Shown piece by piece: positions 26,260 to 33,989 of a stretch of DNA of 64,000 nucleotides. The notes beneath the pieces were generated by a model. The model searched no databases, had not been told where the DNA came from, and saw only the letters and a list, made by a program, of their open reading frames with translations. The stretch is from Agrococcus jejuensis (GTDB lineage: Bacteria; Actinomycetota; Actinomycetes; Actinomycetales; Microbacteriaceae): assembly GCF_007679035.1 (NCBI RefSeq), contig NZ_VEFR01000001.1:947830-1011829 (forward strand). The letters are read 5' to 3'. The position numbers were made by a program, and so were the translations under genes. Numbering within the stretch: the first letter of the stretch is position 1; each line of letters opens with the position of its first letter.

Positions 26260-26288
26260 TGCGGGATGCGCGCGACGCGCATCCCGCA
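26260..26288 (+). terminator. 13-bp hairpin terminator
   Basis: TGCGGGATGCGCG and its perfect complement with a 3-nt loop, 23 nt after the oxidoreductase stop. No T tract follows. Confidence 0.65.
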
Positions 26289-26335
26289 CCCGATCGTGCG
26301 ATCGCCGGGCCTCCGGCCATGTCGAGGGTTGCACC

Positions 26336-26341
26336 TACGCT
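26336..26341 (+). promoter_or_regulatory. -10 box, likely leaderless start
   Basis: TACGCT ends 7 nt before the ATG at 26349 with no Shine-Dalgarno. Confidence 0.5.
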
Positions 26342-26348
26342 CGCGGCC

Positions 26349-26675
26349 ATGACGATGCGGCCCGTCGAATGGGAGATCCGGCACCCGGTCTCCGGCGACC
26401 TCATCGCCATCCTCCGCGTCGTCGCGCTCGGGCCTCGACGCGAGTGGTACGCACGGGCCGTCACCCCCGAGCCCGACCGGTCGCGCCGCACGCTCATCGG
26501 CTACTGGGCGTCGCCCGACGAGGCGCATCGCGGCGTGCTCGCGCTGTTCGAGCGCCGCACCGGTCGATCGCTCGGCACCGAGGCGCCCGCACCGATCGTG
26601 CCGATGAAGCCGCCGCCGGCCGCGGGCGAGCCGGAGACGGTCGCGCGCACACGTCGCCAGGCGTCCCGGGCATGA
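26349..26675 (+). CDS. small protein of unknown function
   Basis: 108-aa protein. The first ~75 residues look like a compact beta-rich domain (VEWEIRHPVSGDLIAILRVV, REWYARAVTPEPDR, LIGYWASPDEAHRGVLALF); the last ~30 are a basic, proline-rich tail. No family recognised. Codon pattern (high GC3) is that of a real gene. Nearby genes give no clue. Confidence 0.65.
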   Translation: MTMRPVEWEIRHPVSGDLIAILRVVALGPRREWYARAVTPEPDRSRRTLIGYWASPDEAHRGVLALFERRTGRSLGTEAPAPIVPMKPPPAAGEPETVARTRRQASRA

Positions 26676-26783
26676 CATGGCCATACACCACGACACGCGC
26701 TGCGAGAACTGGTAGCGGGCCTCTCACCCCTGTGCTCCTACGATCACCTCAGGCAGGGCGAATGGTCCACGTGAGGAGACGAA

Positions 26784-27119
26784 GTGTCCACGGCGAAGAA
26801 GCTGCAGGCGATCCGTGAGGAGACGGCTGCACGCGCGCTGCGCGGCGAGGCATCCGACGAGATGACCGAGGCGATGCGCGGCATCTGGGCCGCGCTCGAC
26901 GAGATCGCGATCGCCGTCGACTCGCGCGGACGCGCATCCTCCGGCGACGGCATCACGCCTCGCGAGCTCGGACGCGAGCTCGGCCAGCCCGACCGTCGCA
27001 TCCGCGCCTTCCTGCGGGAGCCCGACGACGGCGGCCCCTCCTTCGGCCACACGAAGCACAAGCACTGGAGCCTCGGTCCCGAGGATGCCGACCGCGTGCG
27101 CAAGCGCTTCGCGGCCTGA
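26784..27119 (+). CDS. putative small DNA-binding protein
   Basis: 111-aa protein. The N-terminal half is helical and acidic. The C-terminal half, DGITPRELGRELGQPDRRIR, then HKHWSLGPEDADRVRKRF, resembles the helix-turn-helix-like segments of Lsr2 C-terminal or phage arm-binding domains (ITPRELGRELG as a first helix, a basic C-terminal helix). DNA binding is inference. The GTG at 26784 has a strong GAGGAGAC Shine-Dalgarno. A 16-bp hairpin terminator follows the stop. Confidence 0.7.
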   Translation: MSTAKKLQAIREETAARALRGEASDEMTEAMRGIWAALDEIAIAVDSRGRASSGDGITPRELGRELGQPDRRIRAFLREPDDGGPSFGHTKHKHWSLGPEDADRVRKRFAA

Positions 27120-27128
27120 CCCGCCTTC

Positions 27129-27165
27129 CGACGACGCCCGGACCCTCGCGGTCCGGGCGTCGTCG
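27129..27165 (+). terminator. 16-bp hairpin terminator
   Basis: CGACGACGCCCGGACC and its perfect complement around a 5-nt loop, starting 10 nt after the stop of the small DNA-binding protein gene. Strong rho-independent hairpin without a long T run. Confidence 0.75.
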
Positions 27166-27278
27166 CGTCTGCGACCGGGTCGGGATCCTCGCGCCTGGAC
27201 GTGCGCCGAATGCCCTGACGGAGGGAGGGGCGTAGCATCGAGCGCAACGGAAAACCCTATGTCGCAGGAGGTATTCCG

Positions 27279-27629
27279 ATGAGCACCCGGCTGACCGTTC
27301 GCGAGATCCGCGAGCGCTCGATGGGGCGCATGCGTGCGGAGCGCGACCCCGACAAGGCCGTCGCGTACGCCCTCGCAGGGCTCTGGGACGCTGTGGAGCT
27401 GCTCTCGCGAGCGCTCGACGACGATGACGTCGACCCGGCGGCCCGCGAGGATCTCGAGCGTCTCGTCCGCTCCCTGCCCGTGCGCCTGGCGAGCGTCGAG
27501 CACGATGCCGTCGCCACCGCCGCCGTGGCCGGGCACCTCGCCGAGGTGCTGCATCTGCCGCGGGAGCCGCGACGGGTGCGGCCGAGCGCCGGCGCCGAAC
27601 GGGCGATCCGGCGGCGCTGCGGCGCCTGA
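27279..27629 (+). CDS. small helical protein of unknown function
   Basis: 116-aa, mostly alpha-helical protein: basic N-terminus (TVREIRERSMGRMRAERDPD), central region AVAYALAGLWDAVELLSRAL followed by an acidic turn, and a basic C-terminal tail. No family recognised. An excellent Shine-Dalgarno (GGAGG at 27268-27272) fixes the ATG. It is bounded by hairpins on both sides, so it is a single-gene unit. Confidence 0.72.
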   Translation: MSTRLTVREIRERSMGRMRAERDPDKAVAYALAGLWDAVELLSRALDDDDVDPAAREDLERLVRSLPVRLASVEHDAVATAAVAGHLAEVLHLPREPRRVRPSAGAERAIRRRCGA

Positions 27630-27656
27630 CCCCTCCGAGCCTCCGCGAACGCACGA

Positions 27657-27682
27657 GGGAGCCCGCCTCGCGGCGGACTCCC
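27657..27682. terminator. hairpin between convergent genes
   Basis: 11-bp stem (one G-T pair, GGGAGCCCGCC / GGCGGACTCCC) with a TCGC loop followed by a C run. It lies between the small helical protein gene and the convergent CHRD gene and may serve both. Confidence 0.5.
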
Positions 27683-27703
27683 CCCGACTCGACGCGTCGT
27701 GCG

Positions 27704-28930
27704 TCAGCCGCGCGCACCCCTGCGGCGGATGACGACGATCACGATCGCCGCGATCGCGGCGAGCGCCGCGACGATCGCAACGATGATCCCGATCGGCGCA
27801 CCGGCGGCGTCGGCGTCGGCACCGGCAGCCTCGTCGAGCGCGTCCTCGGCCTCGGACGGCGCGGGCGCCGCCTCCTCGAGGTCCACTTCGGCGAGCTGAC
27901 CCCGCACGACGCCCGGCACGAAGTCGACCGTGTGCGAGTCGCCGGTGAAGCCGGCCGGATCGGCCTCGATCTGCGCGAGCGAGAAGCCCGTGCCGGTGTC
28001 GACGCCCTCGGGGCTCAGCACGCCCGTGGCGAAGGGGCCCTGCAGGCAGCCCTCGCTCGTGCGCGTGTCGCCCGAGCCCTCGGGGTTCGGGAAGGCGATG
28101 CGCGGCGGACCCGAGGCGCCCTCGGCGGCCTCGTGGATGTGCGTCGCCGTGATCGCGGGGCTCTGGTAGTCGCCGGTCACGCCCGTGAGGGTGATGGCGT
28201 AGCAGATGATCTCCTCGTCGGCGTTGACGCGGAACTGGAAGTCGCCCGTCGCACCGGGCTCGCCCGGCGCGGCCGTGCCGTCGTTCGCGATCACCGCATC
28301 CGGCGTCGCGGAGACCGAGAACGCGCTCGTGAACGCATCGGGCTCCGCGACCTCGAGCGCGCCCTGCGCGAGCTGGCCGCGCACGACGCCCGCGGGGAAG
28401 TCGACCGTGTGCGAGTCGCTCGTGAAGCCAGCGGGGTTCGCCTCGAGCTCGGCGAGCGAGAAGCCCTCGCCGGTGTCGACGCCCGCGTGGTCGAGCACGC
28501 CGGTCTCGAACGGGCCCTGCAGGCATCCCTCGCTCACGCGCACGCCCGTGCCATCGTCGACCGGGTCGGGGAAGGCGATGCGCGGCGGACCGGGCTGCCC
28601 CGCCTCGGCCTCGTGGATGTGCGTCGCCGTGAGCGCGGGGCTCTGGTAGTCGCCCGTGACGCCCGTGAGGCGGATCGCGAAGCAGATGATCTCCTCGTCG
28701 GCGTTGACGCGGTACTCGAACCTGCCCGTCGCGCCCTCCTGGCCGGGCGTGGGCGTACCGTCGTTCGCGATGACGGTCGCGGGCGTCGCGGTGACGACGA
28801 ACGCGCTCGTGAACTCGCTCGGCTCGTCGACGTCGGTCGCCGCCTGCGCCACGACGGGCGTCGTCATGGCGAGCGCGGCGGCGGCGATGCCGCCGATCGC
28901 GATCGCGCGGATGGGTCTGCGGTCGGACAT
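27704..28930 (-). CDS. membrane-anchored surface protein with two CHRD domains
   Basis: 408-aa exported protein. A Sec signal peptide covers residues 1-31 (cut near VAQA-ATD). Two ~150-residue CHRD repeats follow (37-189 and 197-347), each with FTSAF, NADEEIIC, ATHIHEA, GPPRIAFP, EGCLQGPF, SDSHTVDFP/GDSHTVDFV and GVVRGQL. An acidic linker leads to a C-terminal helix (~378-401, IGIIVAIVAALAAIAAIVIVV) and RRR, so the domains face outwards; there is no LPxTG. CHRD is the chordin-derived beta domain, of unknown function in bacteria. The gene is divergent from an ECF sigma factor and carries the same promoter as it, so it is a probable direct target. GAGGGAG Shine-Dalgarno. Confidence 0.9.
   Translation of the reverse strand: MSDRRPIRAIAIGGIAAAALAMTTPVVAQAATDVDEPSEFTSAFVVTATPATVIANDGTPTPGQEGATGRFEYRVNADEEIICFAIRLTGVTGDYQSPALTATHIHEAEAGQPGPPRIAFPDPVDDGTGVRVSEGCLQGPFETGVLDHAGVDTGEGFSLAELEANPAGFTSDSHTVDFPAGVVRGQLAQGALEVAEPDAFTSAFSVSATPDAVIANDGTAAPGEPGATGDFQFRVNADEEIICYAITLTGVTGDYQSPAITATHIHEAAEGASGPPRIAFPNPEGSGDTRTSEGCLQGPFATGVLSPEGVDTGTGFSLAQIEADPAGFTGDSHTVDFVPGVVRGQLAEVDLEEAAPAPSEAEDALDEAAGADADAAGAPIGIIVAIVAALAAIAAIVIVVIRRRGARG
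27890..28342 (-). repeat. second CHRD coding repeat
   Basis: Codes for residues 197-347 of the CHRD protein. It matches the first copy at a constant offset of 160 codons and is alike at the DNA level too (for example GAAGTCGACCGTGTGCGAGTC in both), pointing to an in-frame tandem duplication. Confidence 0.8.
28364..28822 (-). repeat. first CHRD coding repeat
   Basis: Codes for residues 37-189 of the CHRD protein. Shares FTSAF, NADEEIIC, TGVTGDYQSPA, TATHIHEA and EGCLQGPF with the second copy. Confidence 0.8.
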
Positions 28931-28974
28931 GCCGTGCTCCCTCGACTCGGGGCCGCCGGATGCGGCCCTCGCGA

Positions 28975-29005
28975 GGGGATACGACGGCGGATGCGCATGC
29001 GTTCA
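28975..29005 (-). promoter_or_regulatory. ECF sigma promoter of the CHRD gene
   Basis: Read on the minus strand: TGAAC (29005-29001), 14 nt, then CGTCGTATCCCC (28986-28975). The CHRD start codon is 44 nt further on. The same two elements with the same spacing precede the sigma-factor gene in the opposite direction. TGAAC and CGTC-type -10 elements fit known actinobacterial ECF promoters. Confidence 0.8.
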
Positions 29006-29025
29006 TCGCGATCTCGGATCCGTCG

Positions 29026-29056
29026 TGAACGCGCGCGGTGCGCGCGTCGTATCCCC
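29026..29056 (+). promoter_or_regulatory. ECF sigma promoter of the sigma/anti-sigma operon
   Basis: TGAAC (29026-29030), 14 nt, then CGTCGTATCCCC (29045-29056), 44 nt before the sigma factor ATG. It mirrors the promoter of the divergent CHRD gene exactly, so the sigma factor is predicted to drive its own operon. Confidence 0.8.
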
Positions 29057-29100
29057 CTGCGGACGTGCTGCACGGCGTGGCACCCTGTGAGGAGGCGGCG

Positions 29101-29685
29101 ATGACGATCGCGATGCCGCGACGGACGGTCGGATGGGGGCGCATGCGCGAGCGACCCGCCGACGCCGTGCCCGCGGACGCTGCTGCCGGCGCCGGGTTCG
29201 ACGCCCGCGAGGCGTTCGCGGCGCATGGCGGCGCGCTGCTCGGCTTCGCCGTGAACGCGCTGCAGGATCGCCCGCTCGCCGAGGACTGCGTGCAGGAGAC
29301 GTTCCTGCGCGCGTGGCGTGCGCGGGCGTCGTTCGACGGCGCGCGCGGCAGCGAGCGCACGTGGCTGTTCGCGATCGCGCGCCGCGTCGTCATCGACGTG
29401 CACCGCGCCCGCGCTCGCACGCCGCGGCTCGTGCCGCACGACGAGCATCCCGAGCCGATCGCCGAGACGACCGACCCGCTCGAGCGGCTCGGCATGGTCG
29501 AGGCGCTCGCGCGACTGAGCGCGCCGCAGCGGGAGGCCATCGTGGCCATCCACCTGCACGGCGTCTCGTACGCCGAGCACGCAGCCGCGACGGGCGTCGC
29601 CGTGGGCACGCTGCGCACGCGCGTCTTCTACGCACTCCGCGCGCTGCGCGGCATCCTGGACGAGGTGGACACGACCGATGCATGA
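29101..29685 (+). CDS. ECF RNA polymerase sigma factor
   Basis: 194-aa extracytoplasmic-function sigma factor. Region 2 is ALLGFAVNALQDRPLAEDCV followed by QETFLRAWRARASFDGARGS, ERTWLFAIARRVVIDVHRAR. Region 4 is LSAPQREAIVAIHLHGVSYA followed by AAATGVAVGTLRTRVFYALR. It is of the SigK/SigL-like type with a membrane anti-sigma factor encoded next to it (8-bp overlap). A strong GAGGAGG Shine-Dalgarno sets ATG 29101. Its likely promoter is shared in mirror image with the CHRD gene, giving positive autoregulation. Confidence 0.94.
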   Translation: MTIAMPRRTVGWGRMRERPADAVPADAAAGAGFDAREAFAAHGGALLGFAVNALQDRPLAEDCVQETFLRAWRARASFDGARGSERTWLFAIARRVVIDVHRARARTPRLVPHDEHPEPIAETTDPLERLGMVEALARLSAPQREAIVAIHLHGVSYAEHAAATGVAVGTLRTRVFYALRALRGILDEVDTTDA

Positions 29686-30469
29686 CGACACCGCAGACCG
29701 GCACGCCGAGCTCGTCGCCGCAGCCCTCGCCGGCGATCTGACGGCCGCCGAGGAGGCCGAGCTCGCGGCGCTCGACGCCGCGCATCCCGACATGGTCGCC
29801 GAGCGCGCCGAGATGGAGGCGCTCGTCGCGCGCCTCGAGGGCGTGGACGCCTGGGACGACGTGCAGCCGTCCGACGAGCTCGCGGCGCGGATCGCCGACG
29901 CGGAGGCGGACGGCGCGCCCGTGCCTGCGCCGGCAGCGCCCGCGCCGGTCGTCTCGAGCGTGCATGACGCAGGGCTCGGCGGTGCTCCCGCGCCGGCCAC
30001 GGCGGCTGCGCCCGCGTCGCTCGATGCCCGTCGCCGTCGGCGCCGCCTGCTGCTCCCGCTCGCTGCGGGTGCTGCCGCGTGCCTCGCGATCGGGGTCGGC
30101 ATCGGCGCCGCGGCGTTCGGCGAGCGCCCCGTGCCCGTCGTGCAGGGCCCGCCCGGCACGCTCGGCGCCGTCGAGGACGTCGCATTCGTCGACGCCCCCG
30201 CCGGGCTCGCGATCACCGGGGCGCTCGTGGCGCACACGTGGGGCACGGAGACGGTGCTGACGATCGACGGCCTGCCGACGGGCGAGGCCTTCACGGTCGT
30301 GGTCGTGGGCGAGGACGGCACGGAGTACGCGTCGGGCGCGATGCTCGGCAGCGACGTGACGATCGACTGCCGCCTCAACGCGGCGGTGCTGCGCGAGGAC
30401 GTCGCCGCCGTCGAGATCCGCGCCGCGTCGGGTGCGGAGATCGCGCACGCCGACGTCGTCGACGTCTGA
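29678..30469 (+). CDS. RskA-like membrane anti-sigma factor
   Basis: 263-aa single-pass membrane protein. The N-terminal ~75 residues (ADRHAELVAAALAGDLTAAE...) are the anti-sigma fold that holds the sigma factor. They lack the HxxxCxxC zinc motif of ZAS proteins, as RskA of Mycobacterium does. An Ala/Pro linker leads to a helix near residues 123-145 (LLLPLAAGAAACLAIGVGIG), and the outer part is an RskA C-terminal-like sensor domain (TVLTIDGLPTGEAFTVVVVG). Release of the sigma factor by regulated intramembrane proteolysis is expected. It overlaps the sigma gene by 8 bp. Confidence 0.9.
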   Translation: MHDDTADRHAELVAAALAGDLTAAEEAELAALDAAHPDMVAERAEMEALVARLEGVDAWDDVQPSDELAARIADAEADGAPVPAPAAPAPVVSSVHDAGLGGAPAPATAAAPASLDARRRRRRLLLPLAAGAAACLAIGVGIGAAAFGERPVPVVQGPPGTLGAVEDVAFVDAPAGLAITGALVAHTWGTETVLTIDGLPTGEAFTVVVVGEDGTEYASGAMLGSDVTIDCRLNAAVLREDVAAVEIRAASGAEIAHADVVDV

Positions 30470-30509
30470 CGGGTCGACGGATGTCGGCGGTGCGTGGTTC
30501 GCTGCCGTG

Positions 30510-30848
30510 ATGGAGCCGACGCACGCCGAGCGCATCGCCGCCGTGCGCGTCGCGGCGGCCGAGCGACTCGCGTCGCTCGAGCAGCAGCTCGTCGACCTGC
30601 GCGCGCTGCGGTCGGGCGAGTCCGACGACGACGAGCACGACCCCGACGGCGTGCCGCTGTCGGAGGAGTGGTCGCGACTCGAGGGGCTGCGCGAGGCGGC
30701 GGTCCGCACGCTCGCCGAGCTGGATGCCGCCGCCGGTGCCGCCGCACGTGGCGAGGTGCCGACGTGCGTGCGCTGCGGTGCCGTGATCCCCGCGGGTCGG
30801 CTCGCGGCGCGTCCGCATGCGCGCACGTGCGTCGCATGCGCCTCGTGA
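30510..30848 (+). CDS. DksA/TraR-type zinc-finger protein
   Basis: 112-aa protein with a helical coiled-coil N-terminal half (RIAAVRVAAAERLASLEQQL..., SEEWSRLEGLREAAVRTLAE) and a C-terminal C4 zinc finger, CVRCGAVIPAGRLAARPHAR followed by TCVAC. DksA relatives bind the RNA polymerase secondary channel and adjust stringent-response transcription. Actinobacterial members are distinct and partly redox-sensitive. It lies 40 bp after the anti-sigma gene and may be read from the same promoter. Start could also be the GTG three bases earlier. Confidence 0.85.
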   Translation: MEPTHAERIAAVRVAAAERLASLEQQLVDLRALRSGESDDDEHDPDGVPLSEEWSRLEGLREAAVRTLAELDAAAGAAARGEVPTCVRCGAVIPAGRLAARPHARTCVACAS

Positions 30849-30898
30849 GGGCGCATCCGCTGCCTGTCCACCCCGCGCGCAGGGCGTCGCGACTCCCC

Positions 30899-30904
30899 TA
30901 CGGT
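30899..30904 (+). promoter_or_regulatory. -10 box, likely leaderless start
   Basis: TACGGT ends 6 nt before the ATG at 30911; no Shine-Dalgarno. Confidence 0.5.
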
Positions 30905-30910
30905 CGTCGC

Positions 30911-31081
30911 ATGTCCACCGATGCACGACCGACCGAGCCCGAGCACGACCCCGACGACGCGCGACTCGGCGGCGCCGAGGATGCCGCGGTCGACGAGCGC
31001 GCCGAGGCGCTGCGAGCCCAGGGCATCATGCCCGACCTCGAGGCGATGCGCGAGGACGATCGCGAGGGCCGAGGCGACTGA
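30911..31081 (+). CDS. small acidic protein of unknown function
   Basis: 56-aa, strongly acidic protein (EPEHDPDDARLGG, then DERAEALRAQGIMPDLEAMR and EDDREGRGD). The C-terminal part looks helical. No family recognised. It resembles in character, not in sequence, the small acidic ORFs at 35052 and 38905. Start supported by a TACGGT box 6 nt upstream. Confidence 0.6.
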   Translation: MSTDARPTEPEHDPDDARLGGAEDAAVDERAEALRAQGIMPDLEAMREDDREGRGD

Positions 31082-31096
31082 GCCGCGCGGCGCGCG

Positions 31097-31318
31097 TCAG
31101 CGTCGGTGCCGGTGCCGATCGGCGACGCGGCGCAGCGGCTCGCCGCGCGTCGGGTCGAACGTCCACCCCGGCGTGCGAGCCGGGCGTCGCACGTCGGTGC
31201 GCAGCACCTCCGACTCCAGCGCGGTCAGGTCGATGCGTGCGTGGTCGAAGCCCAGACGGGCGAGCTGCCGGTGGAGCGCCTCGACTGCCTGCTCGCGTGT
31301 GTCGTAGTGGTCGCCCAT
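31097..31318 (-). CDS. small protein of unknown function
   Basis: 73-aa basic protein (MGDHYDTREQAVEALHRQLA, DHARIDLTALESEVLRTDV) ending in a His/Arg-rich tail. GC3 is high in this frame only. No family recognised. A CATGCT box 6 nt before the ATG may be its -10 element. Convergent with the small acidic gene. Confidence 0.55.
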   Translation of the reverse strand: MGDHYDTREQAVEALHRQLARLGFDHARIDLTALESEVLRTDVRRPARTPGWTFDPTRGEPLRRVADRHRHRR

Positions 31319-31374
31319 CTGCGAAGCATGACAGGTCGCGACGGTGGCGCCGACCGCGTCCCCGTCCCCCGCCG

Positions 31375-32208
31375 TCAGCGAGACGACGCGGGCGCGAGGT
31401 CCGCCGTCTGCTCGTTCGCAGGGATGCCGGTGCCGCGGATGGTCCAGGGCAGCCCGAGCGCGCGCGACGTGCTCACGACGTCCTGCCGCTGGCAGTGCAC
31501 GTGCGGCTCGGTCGAGCTCCCCGAGTTGCCGCAGGCGGCGAGCACGGCTCCCGCGACCACGAAGTCGCCCACGTGAACGACCGCGCTGCCCCGTCGGAGG
31601 TGGGCGATGGCGAAGTGCGTGCCATCGCCGAGCCGCAGCACGACGTGGTTGCCGAGCATGCCGCGCGCGCCACGCAGCTCGCGCGGGATCGACTCGAGCA
31701 CGAACCACGCGAAGCCGAGCCACGACGAGCGGCTGCGGTGGTCGCGGATGTCGTCGACCACGCGGACGACCTCGCCGGCGGCGGGCGCGTGCACCGGCTC
31801 GCCGAACGCGGGGAACCGCTCCGGCCGCAGGAACGCCCCGCCCGCCTGGCCGAACACCGGGCGCTCGACGCCCTCGGGCACCGCGACGAGATCGACGGCG
31901 TACGTCTGCCCGTAGCCGTGCGTGCCATGGCTCGGCACCGTCGACGTCGGCGAGTTGATCGCCATCCACGCCCCCGCGACGGGGCTGTCGAGCTCGAGCG
32001 GCTCGCCGCCCGCGGCCGGCGCGGCGAGCGTCATGGCGTACGCGATCGCGAGCAGCGCCACGGCCGCGATGGCCAGGGCGGCACCCCCGAACCCGAGGTC
32101 GGGGCCGATGCCGAGCACGTCGAGCGCGATCCCCACGATCGCGAGCGCCGCGACGATGGCGCCCATCGTCTGGATCGCCATCCTCCACCGCGCGCACAGC
32201 ATCGCCAT
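31375..32208 (-). CDS. M23-family peptidase-like membrane protein
   Basis: 277-aa protein. Two N-terminal hydrophobic helices (residues ~11-62) are followed by an M23/LytM-like domain: HGTHGYGQTYAVDLVA carries the first metal His and Asp, VHAPAAGEVVRVVDD is the beta-hairpin, GNHVVLRLGDGTHFAIAHLR holds the catalytic His, and TEPHVHCQ is the HxH motif. Such enzymes cut peptidoglycan cross-links. All three metal ligands are present, so activity is plausible. The exact start is uncertain: ATG 32208 or ATG 32181. Confidence 0.85.
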   Translation of the reverse strand: MAMLCARWRMAIQTMGAIVAALAIVGIALDVLGIGPDLGFGGAALAIAAVALLAIAYAMTLAAPAAGGEPLELDSPVAGAWMAINSPTSTVPSHGTHGYGQTYAVDLVAVPEGVERPVFGQAGGAFLRPERFPAFGEPVHAPAAGEVVRVVDDIRDHRSRSSWLGFAWFVLESIPRELRGARGMLGNHVVLRLGDGTHFAIAHLRRGSAVVHVGDFVVAGAVLAACGNSGSSTEPHVHCQRQDVVSTSRALGLPWTIRGTGIPANEQTADLAPASSR

Positions 32209-32313
32209 GCGCCGAGCATCCCAGCCGCACCTGACCGGCCGCCCACCGACGCCCTCGGGCGTACGCTGCAGACAGGAGCTGGTCCACGAGGTTCCCCGAC
32301 GATGGGAGCCCGG

Positions 32314-33489
32314 ATGCCCGGCTCGACCCGATCCGCCTCCGCCCTGCGCACCCTCGGGCTGCTCGCGACGTCGTCGATGGAGCACGAGCGGCGGCTGCCC
32401 ATCCACCCGCAGCATCTCGACCGCATCGACGCCGACGTGCGCGCGGCCATGATCGTCGAGCACGGCTACGGCGCGGACTTCCAGCTCGCCGACGACCACG
32501 TCGCGTCGCGCGTCGGCCGCATGGGCACGCGCGCCGAGGTGCTCGAGGCCGCCGACGTGCTGCTGCTGCCGAAGCCGCAGGCCGCCGACGTCGCCGCGCT
32601 GCCCGAGGGCCGCGTGCTGTGGGGCTGGCCGCACTGCGTGCAGGACGCCGTGGTGACGCAGACGGCGATCGACCGCAGGCTCACGCTCATCGCGTTCGAG
32701 GCGATGCAGCACTGGACTCGGCGCGGCGAGTTCGGCCTGCACGTGTTCCACAAGAACAACGAGCTCGCCGGCTACTGCTCGGTGCTGCACGCCATGCAGC
32801 TCGTCGGCGCGACAGGCGACTACGGCCCGCGCCTCAGCGCCGTCGTGATCGGCTTCGGCGCGACGGCTCGCGGGGCGGTCACGGCCCTGCGCGCGAGCGG
32901 CGTGCACGACGTGCAGGTGCTGACGCAGCGCGAGATCGCGGCGGTGAGCTCGCCCATCCACGCCGCGAACATCGTGCAGCTGCACGCCGACGACGGCCCG
33001 CTGCATCGCAGCTCGGTGCTGACGCCCGACGGGCAGGTGCTGCTGCCCGAGTTCCTCGCGTCGCACGACATCGTCGTGCACTGCACGCTGCAGGACGTCG
33101 CCGCACCCCTCACCTACCTGCGCACCGAGGATCTCGCGGGATTCGCGCCCGGCAGCCTCATCGTCGACGTGTCGTGCGACGAGGGCATGGGGTTCGAGTG
33201 GGCGACGCCCACGACGTTCGATGCACCGATGCTCACCGTCGGCCACGGCGTGCACTACTACGCGGTCGACCACAGCCCGTCGTACCTGTGGAGCTCGGCG
33301 ACGTGGGAGATCAGCGAGGCGCTGCTGCCGTTCCTGCGCACGGTGCTCGAGGGTCCGGAGGGGTGGGCGGAGGATCGCACGATCGCGCGGGCGATCGAGA
33401 TCCGCGACGGCGTGGTCGTGAACCCCAGCATCCTCGACTTCCAGGGGCGCCGAGCCGCCTACCCGCACGAGCTCGTCGGCGCCGTCTAG
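32314..33489 (+). CDS. alanine dehydrogenase/transhydrogenase-like enzyme (N5-carboxyethyl-ornithine synthase type)
   Basis: 391-aa NAD(P)-dependent dehydrogenase of the AlaDH/PNT family. SSMEHERRLPIHPQHLDRI is the N-terminal substrate-site motif (E-RRLP-HP), HVFHKNNELAGYCSVLHAMQ the catalytic region, and AVVIGFGATARGAVTALRAS the Rossmann motif. The pattern is closer to N5-(carboxyethyl)ornithine synthase than to alanine dehydrogenase; the actual substrate is open. ATG 32314 has a GGGAG 5 nt upstream; ATG 32302 would add four residues. Alone in its unit. Confidence 0.82.
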   Translation: MPGSTRSASALRTLGLLATSSMEHERRLPIHPQHLDRIDADVRAAMIVEHGYGADFQLADDHVASRVGRMGTRAEVLEAADVLLLPKPQAADVAALPEGRVLWGWPHCVQDAVVTQTAIDRRLTLIAFEAMQHWTRRGEFGLHVFHKNNELAGYCSVLHAMQLVGATGDYGPRLSAVVIGFGATARGAVTALRASGVHDVQVLTQREIAAVSSPIHAANIVQLHADDGPLHRSSVLTPDGQVLLPEFLASHDIVVHCTLQDVAAPLTYLRTEDLAGFAPGSLIVDVSCDEGMGFEWATPTTFDAPMLTVGHGVHYYAVDHSPSYLWSSATWEISEALLPFLRTVLEGPEGWAEDRTIARAIEIRDGVVVNPSILDFQGRRAAYPHELVGAV

Positions 33490-33544
33490 CGGACCGCACG
33501 GTGCGCGCCGGCGGGCCGCGGCGCGCGTGGTGCATGCTCGAACC

Positions 33545-33985
33545 ATGGACGATCTGCACGTGCCGCCCGGCCCGGGCGCACCGCACGGCCTGCGCATCGC
33601 CTCGGCCGAGCTGCGCGAGCAGTTCTCCCACGCGTCCGGCCCGGGCGGGCAGGGCGTGAACACGACCGACTCGCGCGTGCAGCTCTCGATCGACCTCGCC
33701 ACGACGGAGGCGCTCACCGACACGCAGCGAGCCCGCGCCCTCGCGCGGCTCGCACCGCGACTGGCGGGCACGGTGCTCACGATCGCGGCCGCCGAGCAGC
33801 GGTCGCAGCGCCAGAACCGCGTCGCCGCGCGCGAGCGCCTCGCGACGCTGCTGCGCGAGGCGATCATGCCCGCGACGCCTCGGCGAGCGACGCGGCCGAC
33901 GAGGGGCTCCCAGCGCCGCAGGCTCGAGGAGAAGCGGCAGCGTTCCGAGACGAAGCGCGGTCGCGGCCGACCGACGTTGGACTAG
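33545..33985 (+). CDS. arfB: ribosome-rescue peptidyl-tRNA hydrolase ArfB
   Basis: 146-aa release-factor-like protein that frees ribosomes stalled without a stop codon. The catalytic GGQ is residues 34-36 in HASGPGGQGVNTTDSRVQL. The basic C-terminal tail (RRRLEEKRQRSETKRGRGR) is the part that enters the empty mRNA channel. No codon-recognition domain, as expected. CATGCT 6 nt before the ATG suggests a leaderless transcript. Convergent with yigZ (4 bp). Confidence 0.92.
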   Translation: MDDLHVPPGPGAPHGLRIASAELREQFSHASGPGGQGVNTTDSRVQLSIDLATTEALTDTQRARALARLAPRLAGTVLTIAAAEQRSQRQNRVAARERLATLLREAIMPATPRRATRPTRGSQRRRLEEKRQRSETKRGRGRPTLD

Positions 33986-33989
33986 CGTC

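Noticed and set aside
30817..32301. Apparent N-terminal extension of the AlaDH/PNT-like protein
   Set aside because: The upstream part is arginine/proline-rich noise antisense to the M23 peptidase gene; family alignment begins at the STRSASALRTLGLL stretch near 32314.
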